DNA from: Candidatus Methanovirga meridionalis
GTDB taxonomy: Archaea > Methanobacteriota > Methanobacteria > Methanobacteriales > Methanobacteriaceae
Assembly: GCA_031289325.1 (NCBI GenBank)
Contig: JAITPS010000153.1
Coordinates: 1 to 13,928 of the forward strand
DNA length: 13,928 nucleotides
Direction: 5' to 3'
A program made the position numbers and the translations under genes. Below the pieces are notes generated by a model. That model saw only the letters and a list, made by a program, of their open reading frames with translations, had not been told where the DNA came from and ran no database searches. Each line of letters begins with the position of its first letter. The first letter of the stretch is position 1. This document shows, one piece after another, positions 7,698 to 13,928 of this stretch.

Positions 7698-7804
7698 TTC
7701 AAATTAAAATAACATTAATTTTTATTTCTTCATTTTTAAAAATAATAACTATAATTTTTTTAATTAAAAATTTAATAATTTAATAATTATGTTTCATTTT
7801 TAGT

Positions 7805-7813
7805 AAAAAAAAA
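7805..7813 (-). terminator. T-run terminator after the tRNA pair
   Basis: Nine consecutive A on the plus strand give a run of nine T on the transcribed-strand sense, about 27 nt beyond the tRNA-Phe 3' end. Archaeal RNA polymerase commonly stops at such T-runs. Confidence 0.5.
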
Positions 7814-7839
7814 TAGATAATCAGGAAAAGTAGAATGAA

Positions 7840-7912
7840 TGCCGTGAGCCGGACTTGAACCAGCGACATCTAGATCTTCAGTCTAGCGTTCTCCCAGCTG
7901 AACTACCACGGC
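7840..7912 (-). tRNA. tRNA-Phe (GAA)
   Basis: The minus strand folds into a complete cloverleaf. The acceptor stem pairs GCCGTGG with TCACGGC, the D arm starts GTTC, and the anticodon arm CTAGA-CTGAAGA-TCTAG places GAA at positions 34-36, decoding UUC/UUU phenylalanine. The T arm is GCTGG-TTCAAGT-CCGGC and the discriminator base is A (7840). CCA is not encoded and must be added by the CCA-adding enzyme. There is no intron. It lies 3 bp from tRNA-Val on the same strand, and both are probably cut from one transcript. Confidence 0.97.
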
Positions 7913-7915
7913 AAA

Positions 7916-7987
<72 letters not shown>

Positions 7988-8015
7988 TATATTTTCCCCA
8001 TAATCATTAATCCCC

Positions 8016-8021
8016 ATATAT
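8016..8021 (-). promoter_or_regulatory. Probable TATA box of the tRNA-Val/tRNA-Phe unit
   Basis: ATATAT on the minus strand lies about 26-30 nt before the tRNA-Val 5' end. That is the expected distance if transcription starts within a few bases of the mature tRNA, as is common for archaeal tRNA genes. Confidence 0.4.
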
Positions 8022-8220
8022 CAGCAACTTAATTTTATTTGGAGTTCTATTAAATTTTAAATAGTAAGGAACTCATAAGGGAATTAAATCATCTTATAAA
8101 AATATAATTATATAAACTTTTTATTAGATTATATATAAAGTTTTCTATAAAATAAATATTAGCAAAAATTATTACCAAAAATTTTACCAAAAAATGTGGA
8201 AATTTTGAAAACTTGATTTT

Positions 8221-8262
8221 TATATACTATTCATTATGGATTATATACTATTACATTATGGA
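8221..8262 (+). repeat. 21-bp near-perfect tandem duplication bordering copy E
   Basis: TATATACTATT-CATTATGGA at 8221-8240 recurs as TATATACTATT-A-CATTATGGA at 8242-8262. The CATTATGGA word directly precedes the left arm of dispersed-element copies E and F, so this duplication involves the element border. Confidence 0.7.
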
Positions 8263-8513
8263 AAAGTTCTTAAATTTTGTAAGTATAAATTTTTTTATTA
8301 AATTATTTAATTTTAAATATTAATTTATAAAAATCTATAACTTTAAATTTTAAATATTATAAATAAATTTTAATTAATATAAATAATTTTAAATTAACAT
8401 AAATAAATTTTAATTAATATAAATACATTTTAATTAATATAATTAATTTTAAATTAATATATTTCAATAATATTTATTTTTAAAAAAGTTATCAATTTAG
8501 AACTTTATCAAAA
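8255..8513 (+). repeat. Dispersed intergenic element, copy E (longest)
   Basis: The left end ATTATGGAAAAGTTCTTAAA and the right end AATTTAGAACTTTATCAAAA are imperfect inverted repeats, and the similarity extends inward over a T-run arm of about 40 nt on each side. The middle contains three or four drifting copies of a word built on TTTTAATTAATATAAATA, which makes this copy longer than the others. It lies between the divergent tRNA unit and the HTH-ImmA/IrrE operon. TACAGAACAATATA follows at 8528-8541, as after copy A. Confidence 0.7.
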
Positions 8514-8610
8514 TCACTATTAAAATATACAGAACAATATAAATAAGTTTTAATAATTATCTTTTTATATAAAAGATGTTTTTATTGTGAATTGAAACAA
8601 TAATCCAAAT

Positions 8611-8870
8611 TCAATTTATTCTTTAAAATTTCAATTTATTCTTTAAAATTTCATTTTATTCTTTAAAATTTCATTTTATTCTTTAAAATTTCATTTTATT
8701 CTTTAAAATTTCATTTTATTCTTTAAAATTTCAATTTATTCTTTAAAATTTCAATTTATTCTTTAAAATTTCAATTTATTCTTTAAAATTTCAATTTATT
8801 CTTTAAAATTTCATTTTATTCTTTAAAATTTCATTTTATTCTTTAAAATTTCAATTTATTCTTTAAAATG
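8611..8870 (+). repeat. 20-bp tandem repeat array, 13 units, before the toxin-antitoxin-like operon
   Basis: Thirteen contiguous 20-bp units, each TCAATTTATTCTTTAAAATT or the variant with TCATTTTATT at the start; only the last base of the last unit differs. With A and T for the two variants the order is A A T T T T A A A A T T A. There are no spacers. The array ends 83 bp before the chosen start of the HTH-peptidase gene. The unit holds a TTTAAA core. A 20-bp period is close to two helical turns, so any bound protein would see every unit on nearly the same DNA face (inference). Confidence 0.97.
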
Positions 8871-8880
8871 AGGTTTAAAA

Positions 8881-8889
8881 TTATAAATA
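8881..8889 (+). promoter_or_regulatory. Possible TATA box of the HTH-ImmA/IrrE operon
   Basis: TTATAAATA lies just after the 20-bp array. With the usual spacing, transcription would start near 8910 and leave a leader of about 45 nt. A second candidate (TTATATA, 8921-8927) is closer to the gene and would put the start near the ribosome site. Confidence 0.25.
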
Positions 8890-8944
8890 ATAAGATGTAG
8901 AAAAAATATATTTAATAAAATTATATATGGGATAAAATTAAACT

Positions 8945-8949
8945 GTGAT
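8945..8949 (+). promoter_or_regulatory. Ribosome binding site GTGAT that decides the start of the HTH-peptidase
   Basis: GTGAT stands 4 nt before the ATG at 8954. The GTG could be read as a start codon, but as part of a GTGAT box at standard spacing it is better explained as the ribosome site. Confidence 0.6.
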
Positions 8950-8953
8950 TAAA

Positions 8954-10171
8954 ATGAGTTCAAGTAAATTAAAGACTAATGGAAACTGGTTAACTTGGGC
9001 TAGAAAAATGTCTGATTATAAAATAGATGCCATTGCCAAAAAAATGAAAGTGGATTTGAATACTGTGAGTCAATGGGAAAAAACAGGAGACATTGATTAT
9101 GATAATCTCATTAAATTATCAAATCATTATAATCGATCGCCAATGTTATTTTTCAATATTAATAATCCTGATTTAAAAGAACAAACAACACCTGATTTTA
9201 GAACAAAAGGAGATAAAAAAGAAAAGTTATCATTTGACATTATCAAAGTACTTCAAAATGCTAATAATAAAAGAGAAAACCTAATTTCATTAGAAGAGGA
9301 ATTAGATGATTACGAATTTCCTATTTTTCAATTAAATTCAAGCACTGAAAATGTTAATAAACTTGCAGAATATGTAAGAAAAATAATTGGAATGAAGAAA
9401 AGTCAAATTGATGTGATTAAAAGTCAAGAAAAAGCATTGGATCATTGGATAGGTAAAATTGAAAAATTAGGGGTGTTAATATTCCAATTTTATGATGTTA
9501 AGATCAGTGAAATGAGAGGATACGCATTATATCATGAAAAACTTCCTATAATAGGTATTAACAATAAAGAACACCCCAATGGTAAAAAATTTACACTTTT
9601 CCATGAATTAGTTCATCTTATAATCAGAAAGGAAGGAATTAGCAATTTAAATAAGTTTGATATTGAAAATAAGACTGAAATATTTTGTAATGCTGTTGCA
9701 GGAGAAATATTAATTCCACAAAAAATATTTGAAACAAAATTGAATGATGATTATGATAATGTTAATAAATGGAATGACAAACAAATATATGAATTATCAA
9801 AATACTTTAAAGTTAGTAATGAAGTGATTTTAAGAAAATTGTTGATTAGTAAAAAAATCTCATCAAAATATTACAATTTAAAAAAGAAAGAATGGGAAGA
9901 AATGTATATTGCAATTCAAACAAAAAAACAGTATGAAAAGAAGAAAAATCATGAAAAATCAAAACAGATCCAAAATGAATTAAAACACGATCATTACATT
10001 CGCCAAGCCACTCAAGCTTTAAGAAAAAATGGTAACTTATACACGAATCTTGTTTTAGAAGCTTATGACTCAAAACTGATCACCAACAAAACACTATCGG
10101 ATTATTTAGAAGTGAATTTACAAATTATAGGTGAGATAAGGAATAAATTAAAAAGTGGAGATATTGAATGA
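8954..10171 (+). CDS. HTH (XRE)-ImmA/IrrE (DUF955, COG2856) metallopeptidase, probable antitoxin/regulator
   Basis: A 405-aa protein joining a DNA-binding domain to a zinc peptidase domain. The N-terminal XRE-type helix-turn-helix spans about residues 11-68, with IDAIAKKMKVDLNTVSQWEK as the HTH. The ImmA/IrrE domain has HELVH at 217-221 (zinc ligands H217 and H221, catalytic E218) and the expected third ligand E242 in TEIFCNAVAGEILIP. A basic, helical tail (about 305-405) follows. ImmA of Bacillus ICEBs1 and IrrE/DdrO peptidase of Deinococcus cleave repressors; HTH-COG2856 proteins next to a PIN-like gene are predicted toxin-antitoxin regulators. Its stop codon overlaps the start of the next gene as ATGA, so the two are translated together. 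I use ATG 8954 rather than GTG 8945 because of the GTGAT box. A 13-unit 20-bp array lies just upstream and is a candidate autoregulatory site (inference). Peptidase activity is predicted only from motifs. Confidence 0.9.
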   Translation: MSSSKLKTNGNWLTWARKMSDYKIDAIAKKMKVDLNTVSQWEKTGDIDYDNLIKLSNHYNRSPMLFFNINNPDLKEQTTPDFRTKGDKKEKLSFDIIKVLQNANNKRENLISLEEELDDYEFPIFQLNSSTENVNKLAEYVRKIIGMKKSQIDVIKSQEKALDHWIGKIEKLGVLIFQFYDVKISEMRGYALYHEKLPIIGINNKEHPNGKKFTLFHELVHLIIRKEGISNLNKFDIENKTEIFCNAVAGEILIPQKIFETKLNDDYDNVNKWNDKQIYELSKYFKVSNEVILRKLLISKKISSKYYNLKKKEWEEMYIAIQTKKQYEKKKNHEKSKQIQNELKHDHYIRQATQALRKNGNLYTNLVLEAYDSKLITNKTLSDYLEVNLQIIGEIRNKLKSGDIE

Positions 10172-10650
10172 AATATCTTGTAGATACCTCCACAATCTTA
10201 CTTGGTTCTAAATATGAGACTTATGAAAGAAAATATTTTCCAAAATACTGGAATAATTTCGATATTTTAATTCATGAAGGAGAAATTGTTTCAACAAAAG
10301 CTGTTTACAATGAACTAATTGCAAAAGATGATGATTTTAAAAGTTGGGCAAATGAAAACAAAAACATTTTTCATACTCCAGGACCCGAAGTACTTATTTG
10401 TGGAAATAAACTATCTCAAAAATTTCCTAATTGGTATCAAACAGGAATGATTAAACAAAATTGGGCAGACCCAGAACTTATTGCTTTTGCAAAAATCCAT
10501 GATCTTGTTTTGGTAACTCAAGAAAAATGGAACAACGGCACCAAGACAAAAAAAGAGAACTATAAAATACCTACAATTTGTGAAAAAATTGGGGCTAAAT
10601 GTCATATTGGTGATAAGTTTCATGAAAACATTGAAAATCAAGGTTTTTAA
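10168..10650 (+). CDS. DUF4411 family PIN-like protein, probable toxin RNase
   Basis: A 160-aa protein with the layout of DUF4411, a PIN-like nuclease family. It begins MKYLVDTSTIL with the first acidic residue D6. VYNEL follows at 46-50 (E49), then WADPELIAFAKIHDLVLVTQE at about 99-119 with D101 and E119, and a C-terminal IPTICEKIGAKC segment. The order D, E, D in these settings matches the metal site of VapC-type toxins, which cut tRNA or other RNA. Its ATG overlaps the TGA of the HTH-peptidase gene, and GGAG at 10157-10160 is a weak ribosome site. Toxin second, regulator first, overlapping, is a usual toxin-antitoxin arrangement. Target RNA and toxicity cannot be read from the sequence. 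Length is close to that of the family and nothing looks truncated. Confidence 0.87.
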   Translation: MKYLVDTSTILLGSKYETYERKYFPKYWNNFDILIHEGEIVSTKAVYNELIAKDDDFKSWANENKNIFHTPGPEVLICGNKLSQKFPNWYQTGMIKQNWADPELIAFAKIHDLVLVTQEKWNNGTKTKKENYKIPTICEKIGAKCHIGDKFHENIENQGF

Positions 10651-10801
10651 TGTATAGACTTTCTTGAACTTATAAAAAGAGAAAAATTTCACTTATAATT
10701 TAGTTTTATTACTTATTAGAATATATTCTGAAAATGAATAATAAACTATAAGTTTTTACTCTAAAACATTTAATATATCTAAAATATTATAATATATATT
10801 C
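10651..10801. other. AT-rich spacer after the PIN-like gene
   Basis: It contains short T-rich runs (for example near 10702-10710) that could end the operon transcript. No gene is visible. With the dispersed-element copy and the rfcS leader it forms a gap of 576 bp. Confidence 0.35.
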
Positions 10802-10988
10802 ATTATGGAAAAGTTCTTATTATGGAAAAGTTCTTAAATTTTGAACTATAACTTTTTTTATTAAATTATTTAATTTCAAATATTATTTTATAAAAATCTA
10901 TAATTTTAAATAATATAAATAACTTTAAATTAATATTTTTTAATAATATTTATTTTTAAAAAAAGTTATTTATTAAAAACTTTATCAA
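10802..10988 (+). repeat. Dispersed intergenic element, copy F
   Basis: The left border word ATTATGGAAAAGTTCTT is duplicated in tandem (10802-10818 and 10819-10835), then runs on as AAATTTTGAACTATAACTTT. The right end TTATTAAAAACTTTATCAAA with AAAAAAAGTTA inside it is the inverted counterpart. Folding the two ends back would pair about 35-45 imperfect positions. It lies about 240 bp before rfcS. Confidence 0.72.
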
Positions 10989-11140
10989 AGCCACTATAAT
11001 ATTATAGGAAAAACATAAATTAAAAAAACAATAAATATAATATAATGTAAATATATTATACCTTAATTATTAATTAAATTATTATAGCATTCAAATTAAA
11101 AATGATTATTATAATTAAATATTTATAAAATTATATTAAA

Positions 11141-11150
11141 TTTATATAAA
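11141..11150 (+). promoter_or_regulatory. Possible TATA box of the rfcS-rfcL unit
   Basis: TTTATATAAA fits the archaeal TATA consensus. Transcription would start near 11168-11172, leaving a leader of about 55-60 nt before the rfcS ATG. Several other AT words nearby are almost as good. Confidence 0.35.
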
Positions 11151-11217
11151 ATAATAAATTAACTAAAAAGTAATAAGTATAATTAAAAAGAAAACATTTT
11201 AGTTTTAATTAAATCAT

Positions 11218-11223
11218 GGTGAT
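11218..11223 (+). promoter_or_regulatory. Ribosome binding site GGTGAT of rfcS
   Basis: GGTGAT stands 3 nt before the ATG at 11227 and is the strongest ribosome site in the window. It supports the chosen start over the ATG at 11216, whose frame stops after four codons. Confidence 0.75.
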
Positions 11224-11226
11224 ACA

Positions 11227-12177
11227 ATGAATGGTCCTTGGGTAGAAAAGTACAGACCTCAGAGTTTAGATGATATAGTTGGTCAAAAGCATGTGACTGA
11301 TAGATTAAAAAAATACATTGGAAGTGATGATGGGATGCCAAATTTAATGTTTACAGGACCTGCGGGTGTTGGAAAAACAACAGTAGCTTTAGCCCTTGTG
11401 AAATCGGCTATTGGGGAATATTGGCGTTCAAACTTCCTTGAATTAAATGCATCGGATTCGAGGAGGATAGATGATGTGAGACATAAAATAAAGGACTTCT
11501 GTAGATTAAAACCATTTGCAGCTCCATTTAAAATTGTATTCTTAGATGAAGCAGATAGCATGACAAAAGATGCACAACATGCTCTTAGACGCGAAATGGA
11601 AATGTATACTAAAACAGTCGTTTTCATTTTATCCTGTAATTATTCCTCTAAAATAATTGATCCTATTCAATCACGGTGTGCTATATTTAGATTCAATCCA
11701 ATTAAGGGTCAAGAAATTATCAATAGATTAAAAATCATTGCCAATGAAGAAAAAGTGGATTATGATGATTCAGCTATTGAATCTATTGTTTATTTTGCAG
11801 AAGGGGATATGAGAAAAGCAATAAATATTTTACAAGCTTCTGCTTCAGTAGGGGATAAGATTAATGATGATAATATTCATGAAGTTATATCTAAGGCAAG
11901 ACCAGAAGATGTTTCTAATATGATAACAAAAGCTTTAACTGGTGACTTCATTGGTGCACGTGACATTTTAAGAGAAATCATGATATTACAAGGAACAAGT
12001 GGGGAAGATTTAGTTAATCAGATCTATCAGGATGTTTCAAGAAGGGTCATGGAAGAAATTATGGATTCTAAGATATACATTAATCTAATTGAAGGAATAG
12101 CTGACACAGATTTTAGAATTAGAGAAGGTGCAAATCCAAGAATACAATTAGAAGCTATGTTAACTAAATTTTTATAG
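11227..12177 (+). CDS. rfcS: Replication factor C small subunit
   Basis: ATPase subunit of the archaeal clamp loader, which with RfcL opens the PCNA ring and loads it at primer-template junctions. The N-terminus WVEKYRPQSLDDIVGQ is typical RFC. Walker A GPAGVGKT is at 44-51, Walker B LDEAD at 106-110, sensor 1 lies around N138, the SRC motif with its arginine finger is at 149-151, and sensor 2 GDMRKAIN is at 193-200. The C-terminal helical collar domain follows. At 316 aa it has the usual length. GGTGAT before the ATG and the family N-terminus both fix the start. rfcL follows after 81 bp on the same strand, the usual archaeal arrangement, and the two are probably co-transcribed. No intein or other insertion is present. 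Confidence 0.98.
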   Translation: MNGPWVEKYRPQSLDDIVGQKHVTDRLKKYIGSDDGMPNLMFTGPAGVGKTTVALALVKSAIGEYWRSNFLELNASDSRRIDDVRHKIKDFCRLKPFAAPFKIVFLDEADSMTKDAQHALRREMEMYTKTVVFILSCNYSSKIIDPIQSRCAIFRFNPIKGQEIINRLKIIANEEKVDYDDSAIESIVYFAEGDMRKAINILQASASVGDKINDDNIHEVISKARPEDVSNMITKALTGDFIGARDILREIMILQGTSGEDLVNQIYQDVSRRVMEEIMDSKIYINLIEGIADTDFRIREGANPRIQLEAMLTKFL

Positions 12178-12210
12178 ATAATTAAGATTTTTAGTTTATT
12201 AATTAATTAA

Positions 12211-12235
12211 ACTTATTATACTTAAGATAATAAGT
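12211..12235 (+). promoter_or_regulatory. 9-bp perfect inverted repeat between rfcS and rfcL
   Basis: ACTTATTAT (12211-12219) and ATAATAAGT (12227-12235) are exact reverse complements around a 7-nt loop that itself contains the palindrome CTTAAG. It lies 33 bp after the rfcS stop and 23 bp before the rfcL start. It could be an RNA hairpin tuning the ratio of the two subunits, a processing site or a protein-binding site. The sequence alone does not decide. Confidence 0.45.
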
Positions 12236-12250
12236 CAAGCAAAAATAAAT

Positions 12251-12254
12251 GTGA
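12251..12254 (+). promoter_or_regulatory. Ribosome binding site GTGA of rfcL
   Basis: GTGA stands 4 nt before the ATG at 12259, a shortened form of the GGTGAT box of rfcS. It supports this start codon. Confidence 0.5.
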
Positions 12255-12258
12255 AATT

Positions 12259-13728
12259 ATGGTATGGACTGAAAAATATAGACCTAAATCCTTTAAAGAT
12301 GTTATTGGGAATGGTAAGCAAAAGAAAGAGATTGAAGCATGGGTGGATGGTTGGAAAAATAATCAAGCTCAAAAACCCCTTCTTTTAATAGGTCCAGCTG
12401 GAACAGGTAAAACAACAATGGCTCATATAATAGCTAATGAATTTAATGAGTATATAGAGTTAAATGCAAGTGATGCACGTAAAAAAGATGATATTAAAAA
12501 AACAGTTGGAGAATCATCAAATACTCAATCTTTATTTAAAACAAGTCGTAAATTGATTATTTTAGATGAAGTGGATGGATTGCATGGAACGAATGATAAG
12601 GGTGGAACAAGAGCTGTTGGAAACATGATTAAAGGAACTAAACACCCTATTGTTATGATGGCAAATGATTTTTATAGTAAACGTTTAAGTTCAATTAAAC
12701 CGAAAGTTTTAGTTGTAAAGATGGGTAAAGTTCATACAAACTCTATTAATGCATTACTTAAAAGGATAGCTATTAAAGAAGGAATTGATGCAGATCCACA
12801 AGCTATTAAACAATTAGCTTTAAACTCTAATGGTGATATGAGATATGCTCTTAATACATTTCAAGCTATATCTGAAGGAAATAAAACTTTAAATATGGAT
12901 GATTTAATTAAAGTTTCAAGAAAGGATAATAGATCCACAATATTTGATGGTGTTCAAAGAGTTTTAAAAAGTAAGAATATAATTAAAGTAAAAGAAGCAC
13001 TTCGCATTGATGAAACTCCAACACTTGTTTTAGAGTATATTGCTGAAAATATTCCAAGAGAGTATGAGAAGAAAAATGAGCTGAAAAAAGCATATAATAT
13101 GATATCTCAAGCAAATATTTATTTTTCAAGAGTAATAAAAAGACAAGATTACATTTATTGGAGATATGCTACTGATTTTATGGGTGTTGGTGTTGCTTTA
13201 TCTAAGGATGAAACATACAAAAAATTTACTAAATTAACAGTACCAACAGCATTTACTTATATGGGGCGAACAAAGGGTAAAAGAGCTTTAAGAGATAGTA
13301 TTGCAGAGAAAATGTCTAAAAAACTTCATATTTCTAATTCTAAAGCTATTGCAAGTTTTCCTTACTTTGAGATCATGTTTGATGATGATGAATTAGCATG
13401 GGATATTTCTGATTTTTTATCTTTGGATGAAGATGAAATTAAAAGATTTAGAAAAAAGAAGATTCCAAAAAAGATCGTAACAAAAAAAGAAAAAGAAAAA
13501 GCTGAAAGATTAGGTAAACATAGTTCATCAAAGCATGTTAATGAAAATAGTTCGTTTGAATCTTTCAATATTAAAAATTCAAAAAGTAATAATAAAAATA
13601 TAAAAGAATCAAATAACCAATCAAGTGATAAGCAATCAAATGCTAAAAAGAAATCAATAGAAGATAGAAAAAAATCTAAGGATAAAGATAAGAGACCATC
13701 TGGGCAAACATCCTTATTTAATTTTTAA
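12259..13728 (+). CDS. rfcL: Replication factor C large subunit
   Basis: Large subunit of the archaeal clamp loader, partner of RfcS. MVWTEKYRPKSFKDVIGN opens the protein, as expected. Walker A GPAGTGKT is at 45-52, Walker B LDEVD at 102-106 and sensor 2 NGDMRYALN at 191-199. As in other large subunits, no SRC motif is seen at the expected place (SIKPKV around 145-150). The helical collar region continues to about 390. The last 95 residues or so are a charged, Lys/Ser/Asn-rich tail without predicted fold, ending in QTSLFNF (483-489), a PCNA-interacting (PIP-box-like) motif at the extreme C-terminus, typical of archaeal RfcL. The length of 489 aa is normal. The gene follows rfcS by 81 bp and has its own GTGA ribosome site. 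Confidence 0.97.
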   Translation: MVWTEKYRPKSFKDVIGNGKQKKEIEAWVDGWKNNQAQKPLLLIGPAGTGKTTMAHIIANEFNEYIELNASDARKKDDIKKTVGESSNTQSLFKTSRKLIILDEVDGLHGTNDKGGTRAVGNMIKGTKHPIVMMANDFYSKRLSSIKPKVLVVKMGKVHTNSINALLKRIAIKEGIDADPQAIKQLALNSNGDMRYALNTFQAISEGNKTLNMDDLIKVSRKDNRSTIFDGVQRVLKSKNIIKVKEALRIDETPTLVLEYIAENIPREYEKKNELKKAYNMISQANIYFSRVIKRQDYIYWRYATDFMGVGVALSKDETYKKFTKLTVPTAFTYMGRTKGKRALRDSIAEKMSKKLHISNSKAIASFPYFEIMFDDDELAWDISDFLSLDEDEIKRFRKKKIPKKIVTKKEKEKAERLGKHSSSKHVNENSSFESFNIKNSKSNNKNIKESNNQSSDKQSNAKKKSIEDRKKSKDKDKRPSGQTSLFNF

Positions 13729-13758
13729 TGGATTTTTGAACTTATATGATGGAAAGGC

Positions 13759-13801
13759 TTTTGTAATTAATCATAATTCCTGTATGTGATCTATTACAAA
13801 A
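13759..13801 (+). terminator. Two-part stem-loop downstream of rfcL
   Basis: TTTTGTAAT (13759-13767) pairs perfectly with ATTACAAAA (13793-13801). Inside, after a 2/2 internal loop, ATCA (13770-13773) pairs with TGAT (13787-13790), leaving a 13-nt loop. A short T-rich stretch (TTTTAATTAA) follows. Thirteen pairs in two stems, 30 nt after the stop codon, suggest a 3' end or processing structure for the rfcS-rfcL transcript. Confidence 0.45.
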
Positions 13802-13811
13802 TTTTAATTAA

Positions 13812-13928
13812 CTTAAATTAAAAATAACTATAACTTAAATTAAAAATAACTATAACTTAAATTAAAAATAACTATAACTTAAATTAAAAATAACTATAAC
13901 TTAAATTAAAAATAACTATAACTTAAAT
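13812..13928 (+). repeat. 22-bp tandem repeat array, at least 5.3 units, cut by the window edge
   Basis: Five identical 22-bp units start at 13812, 13834, 13856, 13878 and 13900, and a sixth starts at 13922 and runs off the window. Each unit is CTTAAATTAAAA followed by ATAACTATAA. Identity between units is perfect, which points to recent expansion. There are no spacers. Confidence 0.95.

Noticed and set aside
8611..8870. Replication origin iterons
   Set aside because: The array has no Orc1/Cdc6 gene nearby and shows no origin recognition box that I could recognise. An operator or passive repeat is simpler.
8945..8953. GTG start codon for the HTH-peptidase
   Set aside because: GTGAT here is a well-placed ribosome site for the ATG at 8954, so it is unlikely to be the start itself.
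9846..10073. 75-codon open frame on the minus strand
   Set aside because: It is fully antisense to the HTH-ImmA/IrrE gene, has no domain and no ribosome site, and its Phe-rich composition is what AT-rich Lys/Asn coding DNA gives on the other strand.
10411..10692. 93-codon open frame on the minus strand
   Set aside because: It is antisense to the PIN-like gene, with no family resemblance and no ribosome site.
11283..11627. 114-codon open frame on the minus strand
   Set aside because: It is antisense to the Walker A-Walker B region of rfcS, which is clearly the real gene.
13362..13568. 68-codon open frame on the minus strand
   Set aside because: It is antisense to the low-complexity tail of rfcL and shows only Ser/Phe-rich shadow composition.

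Overview
The window looks like chromosome of a very AT-rich methanogenic archaeon of the order Methanobacteriales (Methanobrevibacter/Methanosphaera type; the genus is inference). The archaeal assignment rests on adjacent small and large clamp-loader subunits (rfcS, rfcL), a Ski2-like DEVH helicase with extra zinc-binding cysteines, tRNA genes without an encoded CCA end, and GTGAT-type ribosome binding sites matching an archaeal 16S rRNA 3' end. About 70% is protein coding. The gaps are long, almost pure A+T and full of repeats.

Layout, left to right. RNase III (rnc, +) lies between copies of a dispersed intergenic element. A DUF2142-type membrane protein (+) follows, with short tandem repeats in its leader and a 20-bp duplication at its start codon. 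Next comes a YigZ/IMPACT-family protein (+), convergent with a large helicase (-) that carries a roughly 100-residue Asn-rich insertion. Upstream of the helicase is a 15-bp tandem array (17 units), then tRNA-Phe(GAA) and tRNA-Val(GAC), both on the minus strand. To the right are a dispersed-element copy, a 20-bp tandem array (13 units), and a two-gene toxin-antitoxin-like operon: an HTH-ImmA/IrrE metallopeptidase overlapping a DUF4411 PIN-like protein. After one more dispersed-element copy come rfcS and rfcL, a stem-loop, and a 22-bp tandem array running off the right edge.

How the genes work together. RfcS and RfcL form the RFC clamp loader that places PCNA on DNA; RfcL ends in a PIP-box-like motif. 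The HTH-peptidase and PIN-like pair is a probable self-contained toxin-antitoxin module, with a regulatory protein first and a putative RNase second, coupled by an ATGA overlap. The remaining genes look like independent transcription units.

The most striking non-coding structure is a family of six related elements (roughly 140-260 bp). All have the same orientation, each lies upstream of a plus-strand gene, and the fuller copies have imperfect terminal inverted repeats around AAAGTTCTTAA / TTAAGAACTTT. They look like MITE-like or foldback intergenic repeats. Besides these, most long gaps carry their own tandem array with a different unit length (15, 18, 20 or 22 bp), and the helicase carries a coding 30-bp (10-residue) repeat. 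No CRISPR array, insertion-sequence transposase or integrase was seen.
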